Origin: Stutzerimonas frequens
Lineage (GTDB): Bacteria; Pseudomonadota; Gammaproteobacteria; Pseudomonadales; Pseudomonadaceae
DNA: 64,000 nt
Assembly: GCF_024448335.1 (NCBI RefSeq)
Contig: NZ_JAMOHM010000003.1
Coordinates: 124,001-188,000, forward strand
Direction: 5' to 3'
Shown here piece by piece: positions 18,243-29,691 of this stretch; positions within the stretch are counted from its first letter, which is position 1; every line of letters begins with the position of its first letter. Both the position numbers and the translations under genes were made by a program. The notes under the pieces were generated by a model, which saw only the letters and a program-made list of their open reading frames with translations, was not told where the DNA came from and searched no databases.

Positions 18243-19054
18243 CGTTGCCAGAGCGCGCTCCACTGTCCCAGGCCTGTGCGGGCGAACCGTTCTATTTACC
18301 CGGTGGCAACGAAGTCGCGGTGTTCGAGCGCTGCCACGCGCGTGGTCTGGCCGTCATGCTCAAAGGTCCGACCGGCTGCGGCAAAACGCGTTTCGTCGAA
18401 CACATGGCCTGGAAGTTGGAGCGGCCATTGATCACCGTAGCGTGCCACGATGACTTGTCCGCCAGCGACCTGATCGGCCGCTTCCTGATCCGCCATGACG
18501 GCACCGTGTGGCAGGACGGCCCGCTCACCCGAGCGGTACGCGAGGGAGCCATTTGCTATCTGGACGAGGTCGTCGAGGCGCGGCAGGACACCGTGGTGGT
18601 TCTGCACGCGCTGACCGATCACCGGCGACTGCTGCCCATCGACAAGACCGGTGAGTTACTGGTCGCCTCACCGGGCTTTCAGCTGGTGATTTCCTACAAC
18701 CCAGGCTATCAGCGGATGCTCAAGGACCTGAAGCCCAGCACGCGTCAGCGCTTCGTGGCAATGAATCTCGATTTTCCGGGCGAAGAACAGGAAGCGAGGA
18801 TCGTACAGCGGGAGAGCGGGGCGGACGCACCCACCTCAAGGGCGCTGGTCGCGCTGGCGCATCGGCTGCGAGCCTTGCGCGACCGAGGCCTTACCGAGGT
18901 GCCCAGCACTCGTCTGCTGATCGCCGCGGGTGCGCTGTGTGCCGATGGCATACCGGTACGTGAGGCCTGTCTGGCGGCGATCGTGGCACCTCTGTCGGAC
19001 GACGAAGCGCTGGCCGAGGCGATGCAGGACCTGGTCTCTGGAATGTTCGTCTAG
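18239..19054 (+). CDS. norQ: NorQ/CbbQ-type MoxR AAA+ ATPase
   Basis: A 271-aa AAA+ chaperone that works with NorD to insert FeB into NorB. Walker A is GPTGCGKT (43-50), Walker B is CYLDE (106-110), sensor 1 is in VISYNPGYQ, and the arginine finger region is KPSTRQRFVA. The ATG at 18239 overlaps the norB stop (ATGA). A longer in-frame extension to 17828 is the shadow of norB and is rejected. It is 3 bp before norD. Confidence 0.93.
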   Translation: MTLPERAPLSQACAGEPFYLPGGNEVAVFERCHARGLAVMLKGPTGCGKTRFVEHMAWKLERPLITVACHDDLSASDLIGRFLIRHDGTVWQDGPLTRAVREGAICYLDEVVEARQDTVVVLHALTDHRRLLPIDKTGELLVASPGFQLVISYNPGYQRMLKDLKPSTRQRFVAMNLDFPGEEQEARIVQRESGADAPTSRALVALAHRLRALRDRGLTEVPSTRLLIAAGALCADGIPVREACLAAIVAPLSDDEALAEAMQDLVSGMFV

Positions 19055-19057
19055 GAC

Positions 19058-21076
19058 ATGGCCGAAGCAGAGGAAGTCCTGACCGATGCGGCACGTCACG
19101 CCACCGTGTTCGTCCAACGTTTGTGGCGGCGCTTCGGTCCAGCCTCGCCGGAGCCGAAAAGTGTTCCGCTCAGCGAGGTGGCCGAGCGGTTGGAACTGCT
19201 GCTGGCGGCGGTAACCAGTCATAGCTATCGACTACGCATCGCGCAACCGCCGCCACGCCCCACATTGCTGGCGGAGATGTTCGGCCGCAGCCCTCGACCG
19301 CACCGCCTGGCGGCGGTGCCGGCGACCGACGGTGCGAGCATCTGGTTGCCACGGGCGGTGCATATTCCAGACCGTACGCTGGCAACGTCGCTATACAAGG
19401 TCATGGCCCTGCAGCAAGCGATGCGGATCCGCCGGGGTAGCGCCCTGATCGACTGGCGCAGCCTCACACCCATGACCGGTGCGCTTTATCGACTGCTCGA
19501 AGCTCACGCGGCCGAGCAGGAGCTGTTGCGGGAAATGCCGGGGCTGGCGGAGGCGGTGCGAACGCTGCGAGCCCACGCGTTGGCATTCCGCCCGCCGTTG
19601 AGTGCATTTGGGGCGGCGCGTCGGCCACTGGAGATTCGCGTGCGAGCATGGCTCGGCGGCGAGCTCGACGAGTTGCCGCTTCCTTCATCAGCCGAAGATT
19701 CTTGCGGCTGGGCCTCACGCCTGGTGGATCGCTGGCAACTGCAGCCAGCCGCAGGCGGCCGGATCGGCCTCGACCCGCTGTTCGCCGACTACTGGTCGGG
19801 CGCCTTGCTTGCGCCAACGACGGATCATCGCGCCGCTGGTTGTGCGGAGGCCGACCGGGACCCAGCGCAGTCTCCGCCGCGCAGCGTACGGATGTGGCGG
19901 CGACCCGATGTCCGTCAGGCGCAGCCGGACGAGGACGAGTCGCCGCAGAGCGGACCATTGATGATCCAGCTCGATGAGCCGCATCCCCATGCGGAAGATC
20001 CGCTGGGCCTGCAGCGCCCGATCGATCGGGACGACGCAGGCGATACCGAACTGTTCGGCGAAATGGTCGGCGACTTGCCCCAGGCGCGCCTGGTCGCTTC
20101 TTCCGGACAGCCGAAGGAGGTACTGCTCAGTGACGAGCCACCGGACGGCTCGCCAGCGTCCGCAATTGCCGGCAACGCTTCGCAGGCTGGCATCCTTTAT
20201 CCGGAGTGGGATTACCGGATAGGTCGTTATCGGGACCAGGGCGCGTTCGTGCAGGTGCATGCCGCGCTGCCGGGCAGTTCTGCCTGGGTACGAGACACGC
20301 TCGAATCCCATCGCGGCATGCTCGACGGGATTCGTCGCCGTTTCGAGATGCTGCGCCCGCATCGCGCCTGGGTGCGCGGGCGCGTCGACGGTGAAGAGCT
20401 GGATCTGGACGCCTATGTCGCTGCCGTGGCGAACCTGCGAGCCGGAGCGGGTCTGGACGACCGCCTGTACCGAAGTCAGCGGTCGATACAACGTGATCTG
20501 GCGATCATGTTGCTGATCGATGTGAGTGGCTCGACCGATAGCTGGATATCGCAGGGGCGGCGCGTTATCGATGTCGAGCGGGAGGCCCTGTTGCTGGTAA
20601 GCATCGCGTTGCAAAGCCTGGGGGCGCCGTACGCGATACAGGCGTTTTCCGGGCAGGGGCGGACTGCGGTCGTAGTACGCGACATCAAATCGTTCGACGA
20701 GGCTTTCGGGCAGGACATCGCATTACGCATCGCCGCCCTGGAGCCGGAACACTACACGCGTTGTGGTGCGGCCATACGTCATGCCAGTGCCTCACTTATG
20801 CGTCAGCCCGCTACACGTCGATTGTTGCTGGTGCTGTCCGACGGCAAGCCAAGCGACAGCGACGACTACGAAGGTCGTCACGGTGTCGAGGATTCCCGCC
20901 AGGCCGTGCTTGAGGCGGTGCTGCAGGGGATATCGCCGTTCTGTCTCACTGTCGATCGGCAGGCCGGAGCCTATCTGCCGCGGATGTTCGGCACGAGCCG
21001 CTATGCGCTGCTTCCTCGGCCTGGCCTCTTGCCAACGGTGCTGCTCGACTGGATGAGACGCCTGGTGCAGAGCTAG
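19058..21076 (+). CDS. norD: NorD, VWA-domain activation protein of nitric oxide reductase
   Basis: A 672-aa cytoplasmic protein. The C-terminal von Willebrand factor A domain has a full MIDAS: DVSGS (488-492), a Thr in EHYTRCGAAIRHA, and the SDGKPSD motif. The N-terminal half is helical and variable, with a long acidic/Pro region around residues 255-370. NorD pairs with the MoxR ATPase NorQ to mature NorB. The length is close to other NorD proteins (about 610-650). It is the last gene of the operon before tig, with a 180-bp gap showing nothing else. Confidence 0.92.
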   Translation: MAEAEEVLTDAARHATVFVQRLWRRFGPASPEPKSVPLSEVAERLELLLAAVTSHSYRLRIAQPPPRPTLLAEMFGRSPRPHRLAAVPATDGASIWLPRAVHIPDRTLATSLYKVMALQQAMRIRRGSALIDWRSLTPMTGALYRLLEAHAAEQELLREMPGLAEAVRTLRAHALAFRPPLSAFGAARRPLEIRVRAWLGGELDELPLPSSAEDSCGWASRLVDRWQLQPAAGGRIGLDPLFADYWSGALLAPTTDHRAAGCAEADRDPAQSPPRSVRMWRRPDVRQAQPDEDESPQSGPLMIQLDEPHPHAEDPLGLQRPIDRDDAGDTELFGEMVGDLPQARLVASSGQPKEVLLSDEPPDGSPASAIAGNASQAGILYPEWDYRIGRYRDQGAFVQVHAALPGSSAWVRDTLESHRGMLDGIRRRFEMLRPHRAWVRGRVDGEELDLDAYVAAVANLRAGAGLDDRLYRSQRSIQRDLAIMLLIDVSGSTDSWISQGRRVIDVEREALLLVSIALQSLGAPYAIQAFSGQGRTAVVVRDIKSFDEAFGQDIALRIAALEPEHYTRCGAAIRHASASLMRQPATRRLLLVLSDGKPSDSDDYEGRHGVEDSRQAVLEAVLQGISPFCLTVDRQAGAYLPRMFGTSRYALLPRPGLLPTVLLDWMRRLVQS

Positions 21077-21255
21077 CCGCTGCGGCAGTCGCAAGGTTCA
21101 GCCATATGGCGAAGCGAACGGCGGCGACCTGGCAACCGTACTGGTCATTCGGCGGCCATGAAGGGCAGGGTGACTTATGCCAACCGAGCCACTAGAATGC
21201 TTGCCCATTCTGGGGCCGGAACGCCCGGCTTATGTCTGTGCAACGAGGAAAATCC

Positions 21256-22566
21256 ATGCAAGTTTCTGTTGAAAGCACCTCCGCTCTTGAGCGCCGCATG
21301 ACCATCGGCGTGCCGGTCGAGCGCATCGAGACCGAAGTCAACAAGCGTCTGCAACAGACCGCCAGCCGTGCCAAGATTCCTGGTTTCCGTCCCGGCAAGG
21401 TGCCGATGAGCGTGATTCGCCAGCGCTATGAAGAGGCCGCTCGTCAGGAAGCACTGGGCGACCTGATCCAGTCGACTTTCTACGAAGCCATCGTTGCCGA
21501 GAAACTGAATCCGGCCGGCGCTCCGTCCGTCGAACCGAAGGTGTTCGAGAAGGGCAAGGACCTCGAGTACGTCGCCACCTTCGAAGTATTCCCCGAGTTC
21601 GAGGTGGCTGGTTTCGAGGCCATCGAGATCGAGCGCCTGCAGGCTGAAGTGACCGACGCCGACGTCGACAACATGCTGGAAATCCTGCGCAAGCAGAACA
21701 CTCGCTTTGAGAATGTCGAGCGTGCCGCCGAGAACGGTGACCAGCTGACCATCGACTTCGTCGGCAAGATCGACGGCGAAGCCTTCGCCGGCGGCTCGGC
21801 CAAGGGCACTCAGCTGGTGCTGGGCTCAGGTCGCATGATCCCGGGCTTCGAAGACGCCCTGGTGGGTGCCAAGGCCGGTGAAGAGCGCGTGATCAACCCG
21901 ACCTTCCCTGAGGATTATCAGAACCTCGAACTGGCCGGCAAGACTGCTGAGTTCACCGTCACGGTGAACAACGTCGCCGCTCCGCAGCTGCCGGAACTCA
22001 ATGATGAGTTCTTCGCCCAGTTCGGCGTTCAGGAAGGCGGTGTGGAAGGTTTCCGCGCCGAGGTGAAGAAGAACATGGAGCGCGAACTGCGTCAGGCCAT
22101 CAAGACCAAGGTGAAGAATCAGGTCATGGAAGGTCTGGTCGCTGGCAACCCGATCGAGGTGCCGAAGGCGCTGATCGACAACGAGGTGAACCGTCTGCGT
22201 ACCCAGGCTGTTCAGCAGTTCGGCGGCAACATCAAGCCTGACCAGCTGCCGGCCGAGCTGTTCCAGGAGCAGGCCAAGCGCCGCGTCGTGCTGGGTCTGA
22301 TCGTCGCTGAGGTGGTCAAGCAGAACGAGCTCAAGCCCGACGAAGCACGCGTTCGCGAGCTGATCGAGGAGATGGCGTCTGCTTACCAGGAGCCGGAGCA
22401 GGTGGTGGCCTGGTACTACAAGAATGCCGATCAGTTGAACGAAGTTCGCTCGGTTGTGCTCGAAGAGCAAGTTGTAGATACTGTTCTGCAGCAAGCCAAG
22501 GTGACCGACAAATCGGTCTCCTACGAAGAAGCTGTCAAGCCTGCGGAAGCTCCGCAAGCCGCCTGA
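21256..22566 (+). CDS. tig: Trigger factor
   Basis: Ribosome-bound chaperone of 436 aa. The N-terminal ribosome-binding signature FRPGKVP is near residue 44, followed by the FKBP-type domain (about 160-245) and the C-terminal arms. The ATG at 21256 (MQVSVEST) has GAGGAAA upstream; an in-frame ATG at 21232 adds 8 unconserved residues. It opens the conserved tig-clpP-clpX-lon-hupB-ppiD block. Confidence 0.96.
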   Translation: MQVSVESTSALERRMTIGVPVERIETEVNKRLQQTASRAKIPGFRPGKVPMSVIRQRYEEAARQEALGDLIQSTFYEAIVAEKLNPAGAPSVEPKVFEKGKDLEYVATFEVFPEFEVAGFEAIEIERLQAEVTDADVDNMLEILRKQNTRFENVERAAENGDQLTIDFVGKIDGEAFAGGSAKGTQLVLGSGRMIPGFEDALVGAKAGEERVINPTFPEDYQNLELAGKTAEFTVTVNNVAAPQLPELNDEFFAQFGVQEGGVEGFRAEVKKNMERELRQAIKTKVKNQVMEGLVAGNPIEVPKALIDNEVNRLRTQAVQQFGGNIKPDQLPAELFQEQAKRRVVLGLIVAEVVKQNELKPDEARVRELIEEMASAYQEPEQVVAWYYKNADQLNEVRSVVLEEQVVDTVLQQAKVTDKSVSYEEAVKPAEAPQAA

Positions 22567-22591
22567 TTTCTTCATCTTTCCGAGTGCACCA

Positions 22592-22626
22592 ACATAAGCC
22601 AGCCTCGTGCTGGCTTATGTCTTTTG
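22592..22626 (+). terminator. Terminator or attenuator after tig
   Basis: A 12-bp stem ACATAAGCCAGC/GCTGGCTTATGT with a 5-nt loop, followed by CTTTTG. The T-run is weak, so it may only attenuate read-through into clpP. Confidence 0.75.
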
Positions 22627-22655
22627 AGGCATGACATAGGGAGTATCGTTGGAAC

Positions 22656-23294
22656 ATGTCCCGCAATCCTTTTATGCAAGCTCCGGACATTCAGGCCGCC
22701 GGTGGCCTGGTCCCGATGGTGATCGAGCAGTCCGCACGCGGTGAGCGCGCTTACGACATCTATTCCCGCCTCCTGAAGGAGCGGGTGATCTTCATGGTCG
22801 GCCAGGTCGAAGACTACATGGCCAATCTGATCGTGGCGCAAATGCTCTTTCTCGAGGCGGAAAACCCTGAGAAGGACATCCATCTTTACATCAACTCCCC
22901 GGGCGGTTCGGTCACTGCCGGTATGTCGATCTACGACACCATGCAGTTCATCAAGCCGAACGTGTCGACGATCTGCATCGGCCAGGCCTGTTCCATGGGA
23001 GCCTTGCTGCTGACCGGCGGTACGGCTGGCAAGCGTTACTGTCTGCCGCACTCGCGCATGATGATTCACCAGCCGCTGGGCGGTTTCCAGGGGCAAGCGT
23101 CGGACATCGAGATTCATGCCCGCGAGATCCTCACGATCCGTGAGCGCCTGAACAAAGTCCTGGCACACCACACCGGTCAGCCGATGGATGTGATTGCCCG
23201 AGATACCGACCGCGACAATTTCATGAGCGGCGAAGAAGCCGTCAAGTACGGCTTGATCGATCAGGTACTGACTCAGCGCCAGCTGGCCCTTTGA
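22656..23294 (+). CDS. clpP: ATP-dependent Clp protease proteolytic subunit
   Basis: A 212-aa serine peptidase that forms the tetradecameric chamber for ClpX or ClpA. The catalytic triad is visible: Ser113 in GQACSMGA, His138 in MMIHQP, and the downstream Asp in the RDTDRD region. The conserved oxyanion segment NSPGGSV is present. It lies 90 bp after tig and 98 bp before clpX. Confidence 0.96.
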   Translation: MSRNPFMQAPDIQAAGGLVPMVIEQSARGERAYDIYSRLLKERVIFMVGQVEDYMANLIVAQMLFLEAENPEKDIHLYINSPGGSVTAGMSIYDTMQFIKPNVSTICIGQACSMGALLLTGGTAGKRYCLPHSRMMIHQPLGGFQGQASDIEIHAREILTIRERLNKVLAHHTGQPMDVIARDTDRDNFMSGEEAVKYGLIDQVLTQRQLAL

Positions 23295-23324
23295 TCGCTC
23301 GCAGCCTGCGATATGCGGCCACTC

Positions 23325-23346
23325 CGTGGGCTTGAAAAAGCCCACG
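23325..23346 (+). other. Hairpin in the clpP-clpX intergenic region
   Basis: A perfect 9-bp stem CGTGGGCTT/AAGCCCACG with a GAAA tetraloop. It has no following T-run, so it is more likely an mRNA stability or processing element than a terminator. Confidence 0.5.
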
Positions 23347-23392
23347 ATTGCCTTCATCTTGTGTTTCAAGCCTTCCCGATTGGATCGACCGA

Positions 23393-24673
<1,281 letters not shown>

Positions 24674-24680
24674 TCGAACA

Positions 24681-24708
24681 AAGGGGCCTGCGGGCCCCTT
24701 TGTGTTTG
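24681..24708 (+). terminator. Rho-independent terminator after clpX
   Basis: Stem AAGGGGCC/GGCCCCTT with a TGCG loop followed by TGTGTTT. Confidence 0.8.
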
Positions 24709-24716
24709 CTTGCTGC

Positions 24717-24745
24717 CTTGTTTTTTGCGGGGCGCGCCCTCATCT
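24717..24745 (+). promoter_or_regulatory. Possible sigma-32 (heat-shock) promoter of lon
   Basis: CTTGTT at 24717-24722 and a CCCTCATC-like element at 24737-24744, spaced 14 nt. This resembles CTTGAA-N13-15-CCCCATNT. lon is a heat-shock gene in enterobacteria and pseudomonads. Match by eye only. Confidence 0.4.
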
Positions 24746-24804
24746 TTGGTTAAAGGGCACAGCCCGTCCGTTTACCGCCGTATGGCCGTCGTAGAGCTGA
24801 ATTT

Positions 24805-27201
24805 ATGAAGACAACCATCGAATTGCCCCTTTTGCCGCTGCGAGACGTGGTGGTCTATCCGCACATGGTGATCCCGCTATTCGTTGGCCGTGAGAAATCC
24901 ATCGAAGCCCTCGAGTCCGCCATGTCCGGCGACAAGCAGATCCTGCTGGTTGCGCAGAAGAATCCGGCGGACGACGATCCGGCCGAGGACGCGTTGTATC
25001 GCGTTGGTACGGTCGCCACCGTATTGCAACTGCTGAAGCTGCCGGACGGGACCGTCAAGGTACTGGTCGAGGGGGAGCAGCGCGGCGCCATCGAGCGCTT
25101 CGCCGACGTGGACAACCATTGCCGCGCGGAGGTCTCGCTGATCGAAGAGGCCGAAGTCGAGGCCCGCGAATCCGAGGTCTTCACCCGTAGCCTGCTCAGC
25201 CAGTTCGAGCAATACGTCCAGCTTGGCAAGAAGGTTCCGGCAGAAGTTCTGTCCTCACTGAGCAGCATCGACGAGCCTGCCCGCCTGGTGGATACCATGG
25301 CGGCGCACATGGCGCTGAAGATCGAACAGAAGCAGCAAATTCTCGAGATTACCGACCTGCCGGCGCGGGTCGAGCATGTGCTGGCGCTGCTGGATGCGGA
25401 AATTGATCTGCTGCAGGTGGAGAAGCGCATTCGAGGTCGCGTCAAGAAGCAGATGGAGCGCAGCCAGCGTGAGTACTACCTGAACGAGCAAATGAAGGCC
25501 ATTCAGAAAGAACTCGGTGACATCGATGAGGGCCATAACGAAGTCGATGATCTGAAGAAGCGCATCGAGAACGCTGGCCTTAGCAAGGACGCCTATATCA
25601 AGGCCCTGGCCGAACTCAACAAGCTCAAGCAGATGTCGCCGATGTCTGCAGAGGCGACGGTGGTTCGTACCTATATCGACTGGCTGGTGAATGTGCCGTG
25701 GAAGGCCGCGAGCAAGGTGCGGCTGGATCTTGCCAAGGCTGAGGAAGTGCTCGACGCCGATCATTATGGCTTGGAAGAGGTCAAGGACCGCATCCTCGAA
25801 TATCTCGCCGTGCAGAAGCGCGTCAAGAAATTAAAGGGGCCTGTGCTCTGCCTGGTTGGTCCTCCCGGGGTTGGTAAGACCTCCCTGGCTGAGTCGATCG
25901 CGCGTTCGACCAATCGCAAGTTCGTGCGCATGGCATTGGGCGGCGTGCGGGACGAAGCGGAAATCCGTGGTCACCGTCGTACTTACATCGGTTCCATGCC
26001 TGGGCGCCTGATCCAGAAGATGACCAAGGTCGGCGTACGTAACCCGCTGTTCCTGCTCGACGAAATCGACAAGATGGGCAGCGACATGCGAGGTGATCCA
26101 GCGTCGGCACTGCTGGAAGTGCTCGATCCCGAGCAGAACCACAATTTCAACGATCACTATCTGGAGGTCGACTATGACCTTTCGGACGTGATGTTCCTCT
26201 GCACCGCCAATTCGATGAATATCCCTGCGCCGCTGCTCGACCGCATGGAAGTCATCCGCCTGCCGGGCTATACCGAGGACGAGAAGGTCAACATCGCCAT
26301 ACGTTATCTGGCACCCAAACAGATCGAGGCCAATGGTCTGAAGAAGGGTGAGCTGGAGTTCCAGGAAGGCGCTATCAGGGACATCATCCGCTACTACACC
26401 CGCGAGGCCGGTGTCCGCAGTCTTGAGCGCCAGCTGGCCAAGGTGTGCCGCAAGGTGGTTAAGGAGCATGCGGCCGAGAAACGCTTCCATGTGGTTGTGG
26501 ACGCCGATTCTCTCGAGCATTTCCTGGGTGTGCGCAAGTTCCGCTACGGTCTGGCTGAGCAGCAGGATCAGATCGGCCAGGTGACAGGCCTGGCCTGGAC
26601 GCAGGTTGGCGGCGAGCTCCTGACGATCGAGGCCGCCGTGGTTCCGGGCAAGGGGCGGTTGACCAAGACCGGCTCGCTCGGCGAAGTGATGGGCGAGTCG
26701 ATCACGGCTGCGTTGACGGTCGTTCGCAGTCGCTCGGCCAGTCTGGGTATCGCAGCAGATTTCCATGAGAAGCAGGACATCCACATTCACGTCCCGGAAG
26801 GTGCGACTCCCAAGGATGGCCCCAGTGCCGGTATTGGTATGTGCACAGCGCTCGTATCGGCTCTTACGCAAATCCCGGTGCGCGCAGATGTCGCAATGAC
26901 CGGTGAGATTACATTGCGTGGACAGGTACTCGCCATTGGTGGGCTCAAGGAGAAACTTCTCGCAGCGCATCGCGGCGGGATCAAGACAGTCATCATCCCG
27001 GAAGAGAATCAGCGTGATCTGAAAGAGATTCCTGAAAATATTAAGCAGGACCTGCAGATTAAACCGGTGAAGTGGATTGACGAGGTCCTGCAAATTGCGC
27101 TGCAATACGCGCCGGAGCCCTTGTCCGATGCGGCTCCCGAGATTGTTGCAAAGGATGACAAGCGCGAGCCTGATTCCAAGGAGCGAATCAGCACGCATTA
27201 G
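24805..27201 (+). CDS. lon: ATP-dependent protease Lon
   Basis: A 798-aa AAA+ serine protease that degrades misfolded and regulatory proteins. In order: N-terminal substrate-recognition domain (about 1-200), coiled coil, AAA+ module with Walker A GPPGVGKT and Walker B FLLDEIDK, and a C-terminal peptidase domain with the catalytic Ser in [10 protein letters not shown]. The catalytic Lys lies about 40 residues later. The length is normal. It lies 130 bp upstream of hupB. Confidence 0.97.
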   Translation: MKTTIELPLLPLRDVVVYPHMVIPLFVGREKSIEALESAMSGDKQILLVAQKNPADDDPAEDALYRVGTVATVLQLLKLPDGTVKVLVEGEQRGAIERFADVDNHCRAEVSLIEEAEVEARESEVFTRSLLSQFEQYVQLGKKVPAEVLSSLSSIDEPARLVDTMAAHMALKIEQKQQILEITDLPARVEHVLALLDAEIDLLQVEKRIRGRVKKQMERSQREYYLNEQMKAIQKELGDIDEGHNEVDDLKKRIENAGLSKDAYIKALAELNKLKQMSPMSAEATVVRTYIDWLVNVPWKAASKVRLDLAKAEEVLDADHYGLEEVKDRILEYLAVQKRVKKLKGPVLCLVGPPGVGKTSLAESIARSTNRKFVRMALGGVRDEAEIRGHRRTYIGSMPGRLIQKMTKVGVRNPLFLLDEIDKMGSDMRGDPASALLEVLDPEQNHNFNDHYLEVDYDLSDVMFLCTANSMNIPAPLLDRMEVIRLPGYTEDEKVNIAIRYLAPKQIEANGLKKGELEFQEGAIRDIIRYYTREAGVRSLERQLAKVCRKVVKEHAAEKRFHVVVDADSLEHFLGVRKFRYGLAEQQDQIGQVTGLAWTQVGGELLTIEAAVVPGKGRLTKTGSLGEVMGESITAALTVVRSRSASLGIAADFHEKQDIHIHVPEGATPKDGPSAGIGMCTALVSALTQIPVRADVAMTGEITLRGQVLAIGGLKEKLLAAHRGGIKTVIIPEENQRDLKEIPENIKQDLQIKPVKWIDEVLQIALQYAPEPLSDAAPEIVAKDDKREPDSKERISTH

Positions 27202-27331
27202 TCTGGATGGCCACGTTGACACATTTCAGGTGCCCTTGTTTAATCGGCCTCTTGTGTCATTGCCATCTAGCACCGCTTTGCTTACACCCGAAAATTAAAG
27301 ATACGACTCAACAGAAATAAGGGGACTTAGA

Positions 27332-27604
27332 GTGAACAAGTCGGAACTGATCGATGCCATCGCTGCATCTGCTGATATCCCAAAAGCTGTTGCTGGCCGC
27401 GCGCTGGATGCAGTGATCGAATCCGTCACCGGCGCCCTGAAGGCAGGTGACTCCGTGGTACTGGTTGGTTTCGGTACTTTCGCTGTCAAGGAGCGCGCTG
27501 CTCGCACTGGTCGCAATCCGCAGACCGGCAAGCCGATCAACATCGCCGCTGCCAAGATCCCTGGCTTCAAGGCTGGCAAAGCTCTGAAAGACGCCGTCAA
27601 CTAA
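27332..27604 (+). CDS. hupB: DNA-binding protein HU-beta
   Basis: A 90-aa nucleoid protein. It has the two N-terminal helices starting [11 protein letters not shown], and the DNA-binding arm [12 protein letters not shown] with the intercalating Pro. It starts with GTG at 27332, preceded by an AAGGGGA ribosome-binding site. It lies between lon and ppiD as in other pseudomonads. Confidence 0.97.
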   Translation: MNKSELIDAIAASADIPKAVAGRALDAVIESVTGALKAGDSVVLVGFGTFAVKERAARTGRNPQTGKPINIAAAKIPGFKAGKALKDAVN

Positions 27605-27617
27605 GCGTTTTTCATCC

Positions 27618-27709
27618 AGCCAGTCAGCATGCGCTGCGCTGGCTTGGGGCGGTTGCAGGGCAGGTAAGGCCTGCCTGATCCGGCTTGGGGGAATAAGCCC
27701 AACCGCTCC
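27618..27709 (+). ncRNA. Candidate structured RNA (hairpin plus three-way junction) after hupB
   Basis: Hand folding gives a first hairpin (AGCCAG 27618-27623 with CTGGCT 27639-27644, inner CAGC/GCTG). Next comes a 10-bp outer helix (27646-27655 with 27700-27709, one G-U) enclosing two hairpins: GGCAGG/CCTGCC (27659-27664 with 27670-27675) and GGCTT/AAGCC (27682-27686 with 27695-27699). A terminator follows at 27723. It could be a 3'-UTR-derived small RNA of hupB or a regulatory leader for ppiD. No known RNA family is recognised. Confidence 0.4.
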
Positions 27710-27722
27710 ATAAGCTCCGAGA

Positions 27723-27750
27723 AGGCGCATCCCTGGATGCGCCTTTCTTT
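27723..27750 (+). terminator. Rho-independent terminator before ppiD
   Basis: Stem AGGCGCATCC/GGATGCGCCT with a 2-nt apical CT (in practice a larger loop), followed by TTCTTTT. It ends the hupB transcript and the structured segment above. Confidence 0.85.
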
Positions 27751-27806
27751 TATCCGGTTTCCACCCGCGTTGCGCACCCATCGCGCCGCAGACTCCTGGG
27801 GGTCGC

Positions 27807-29663
27807 ATGCTTCAGAACATCAGGGACAATTCTCAAGGCTGGATAGCCAAGACCATCATCGGCATCATCGTGGTGCTGCTGGCGCTCACTGGTTTCGACG
27901 CCATCTTCAATGCCGCGAGCAACAGCCAGACTGCAGCCGAAGTCAATGGCGAAGAACTCTCCCGCTACGACCTCGATCAGGCGATGAATATGCAGCGGCG
28001 GCAGCTGGCTCAGCAGCTGGGTAGCGACTTCGACCCCTCCATGCTCGACGAGCGCCTGCTGCGCAACGCAGCGCTCGGCTCGTTGATTGACCGGATGCTG
28101 CTCTTGCAGAGCGCTAAGAGCGCCGACTTCGCTTTTTCCCGTGAGGCGCTCGACCAATTGATCCTGCAGACACCCGAGTTTCAGGTGGACGGGGTCTTCA
28201 ACGCTGCGCGTTTCGACCAGGTCCTGCAGCAAATGGGTTATTCCCGTGTTCAGTTCCGTCAGCTTCTCGAGCAGGAAATGCTCATCGGTCAGCTGCGTGC
28301 CGGCATCTCCGGCACCGGTTTTGTAACCGATCAACAGGTCGAGAACTTCGCGCGGTTGGAGATGCAGACGCGGGATTTCGACACGCTCACCGTCCCGGCT
28401 CGCAGTGACACGATAGAGGTCAGCGACGAGCAGATCAGCGAGTACTACGAGGCCAACGCCGATCGGTTCCGTACCCCCGAGCAGGTCATCGTCGAATACG
28501 TCGAGTTGAAGAAGGAGTCATTCTTCGACCAGGTCGAGGTGTCTGATGAGGAGCTGCAGGCGCTCTACCAGAAGCAGATCGCTAACCTGGCGGAGCAGCG
28601 CCGCGCCGCGCATATCCTCATCGAAACCGGTGCAGAGTCGGGCGATGACGAGGCCAAGGCCAAGATCGACGAGATTGCTGCGCGTGTGAAGGGTGGGGAA
28701 GATTTCGCCGCCGTCGCCAAGGAGGTTTCGCAGGACCCAGGTTCTGCCAAAGAAGGTGGCGATTTGGGCTTCGCAGGACCTGGCGTATACGACCCAGCGT
28801 TCGAAGAAGCGCTTTACGCGCTGAAGGAAGGGGAAGTATCGGCGCCGGTCCGGTCCGAATTCGGCTGGCACATTATCAAGCTGCTCGGTGTTCAGTCGCC
28901 GGAAGTGCCTTCCCTCGAGAGCATGCGGCCCGAGCTGGTTCGCGAGCTCAAGGCGCAGCAGGTCGAACAACGTTTCGTCGAAGTCAGCAAGCAACTGGAA
29001 GACTCTGCGTTCGAAGCATCCGATCTTGCTCAGCCTGCGCAGGAACTCGGTTTGATGGTGCAGACCACCGAGCCGTTCGGGCGTGACGGTGGACAAGGCA
29101 TCGCTGCCAATCGCCAGGTTGTCCAGGCTGCATTCAGCGACGAAGTGCTGGTCGATGGGGCCAACAGTAGCGTCATCGAACTTGACCCTGACACATCCAT
29201 CGCTCTGCGTGTGAAAAAGCATCTGCAGCCGGCAGCCATTCCGCTTGCCGATGTACGTGACGATATCGTCGAGCAGCTGCAGCAGATTCTGGCTGCCGAG
29301 CGCGCCCGCGAGAAGGGCGAGCGGCTGCTGGCCGATCTGCGCGATGGCAAGCAGACTGATGGCCAATGGCAGACGATCGAGGCGGCTGGCCGGAACCAGG
29401 AGGGCGTTGCACCGGCACTGCTGCAGCAGGTGTTCCGCATGCCTCGCCCGGCAGAGCAGGGCAAACCGAGTTACGCAGGTGTCGCCTTGAGCAATGGCGA
29501 CTATGCCGTGGTGCGGCTCAATGGCATCAACGAGCCTGAAGCCTCGTTGTCCGACGAGGAGAAGCTGAATTTCCGGCGTTTCCTCGCCTCCCGGATGGGA
29601 CAGCAGGATTTCGCTGCGTTCCGCCAGAAGCTGCAGGCCCAAGCGGAAATCGAACGCTTCTAA
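27807..29663 (+). CDS. ppiD: Peptidyl-prolyl isomerase PpiD (SurA-like periplasmic chaperone)
   Basis: A 618-aa inner-membrane-anchored foldase. One N-terminal membrane helix (about residues 13-30, IAKTIIGIIVVLLALTGF) is followed by a SurA-N-like chaperone region. A parvulin domain (about 265-360) contains AAHILIE, GGDLGFAGPG and SEFGWHIIKLLG. A C-terminal helical region completes the chaperone cradle. It assists outer-membrane protein folding at the Sec exit. Its position after hupB is the conserved one. Confidence 0.94.
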   Translation: MLQNIRDNSQGWIAKTIIGIIVVLLALTGFDAIFNAASNSQTAAEVNGEELSRYDLDQAMNMQRRQLAQQLGSDFDPSMLDERLLRNAALGSLIDRMLLLQSAKSADFAFSREALDQLILQTPEFQVDGVFNAARFDQVLQQMGYSRVQFRQLLEQEMLIGQLRAGISGTGFVTDQQVENFARLEMQTRDFDTLTVPARSDTIEVSDEQISEYYEANADRFRTPEQVIVEYVELKKESFFDQVEVSDEELQALYQKQIANLAEQRRAAHILIETGAESGDDEAKAKIDEIAARVKGGEDFAAVAKEVSQDPGSAKEGGDLGFAGPGVYDPAFEEALYALKEGEVSAPVRSEFGWHIIKLLGVQSPEVPSLESMRPELVRELKAQQVEQRFVEVSKQLEDSAFEASDLAQPAQELGLMVQTTEPFGRDGGQGIAANRQVVQAAFSDEVLVDGANSSVIELDPDTSIALRVKKHLQPAAIPLADVRDDIVEQLQQILAAERAREKGERLLADLRDGKQTDGQWQTIEAAGRNQEGVAPALLQQVFRMPRPAEQGKPSYAGVALSNGDYAVVRLNGINEPEASLSDEEKLNFRRFLASRMGQQDFAAFRQKLQAQAEIERF

Positions 29664-29691
29664 CAGCCATGACAGCCTGAGCCGATACGAC

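Noticed and set aside
25831-27222. 463-codon open frame antisense to lon
   Set aside because: High-GC antisense shadow; no homology, no ribosome-binding site, and the lon protein is fully conserved on the other strand.
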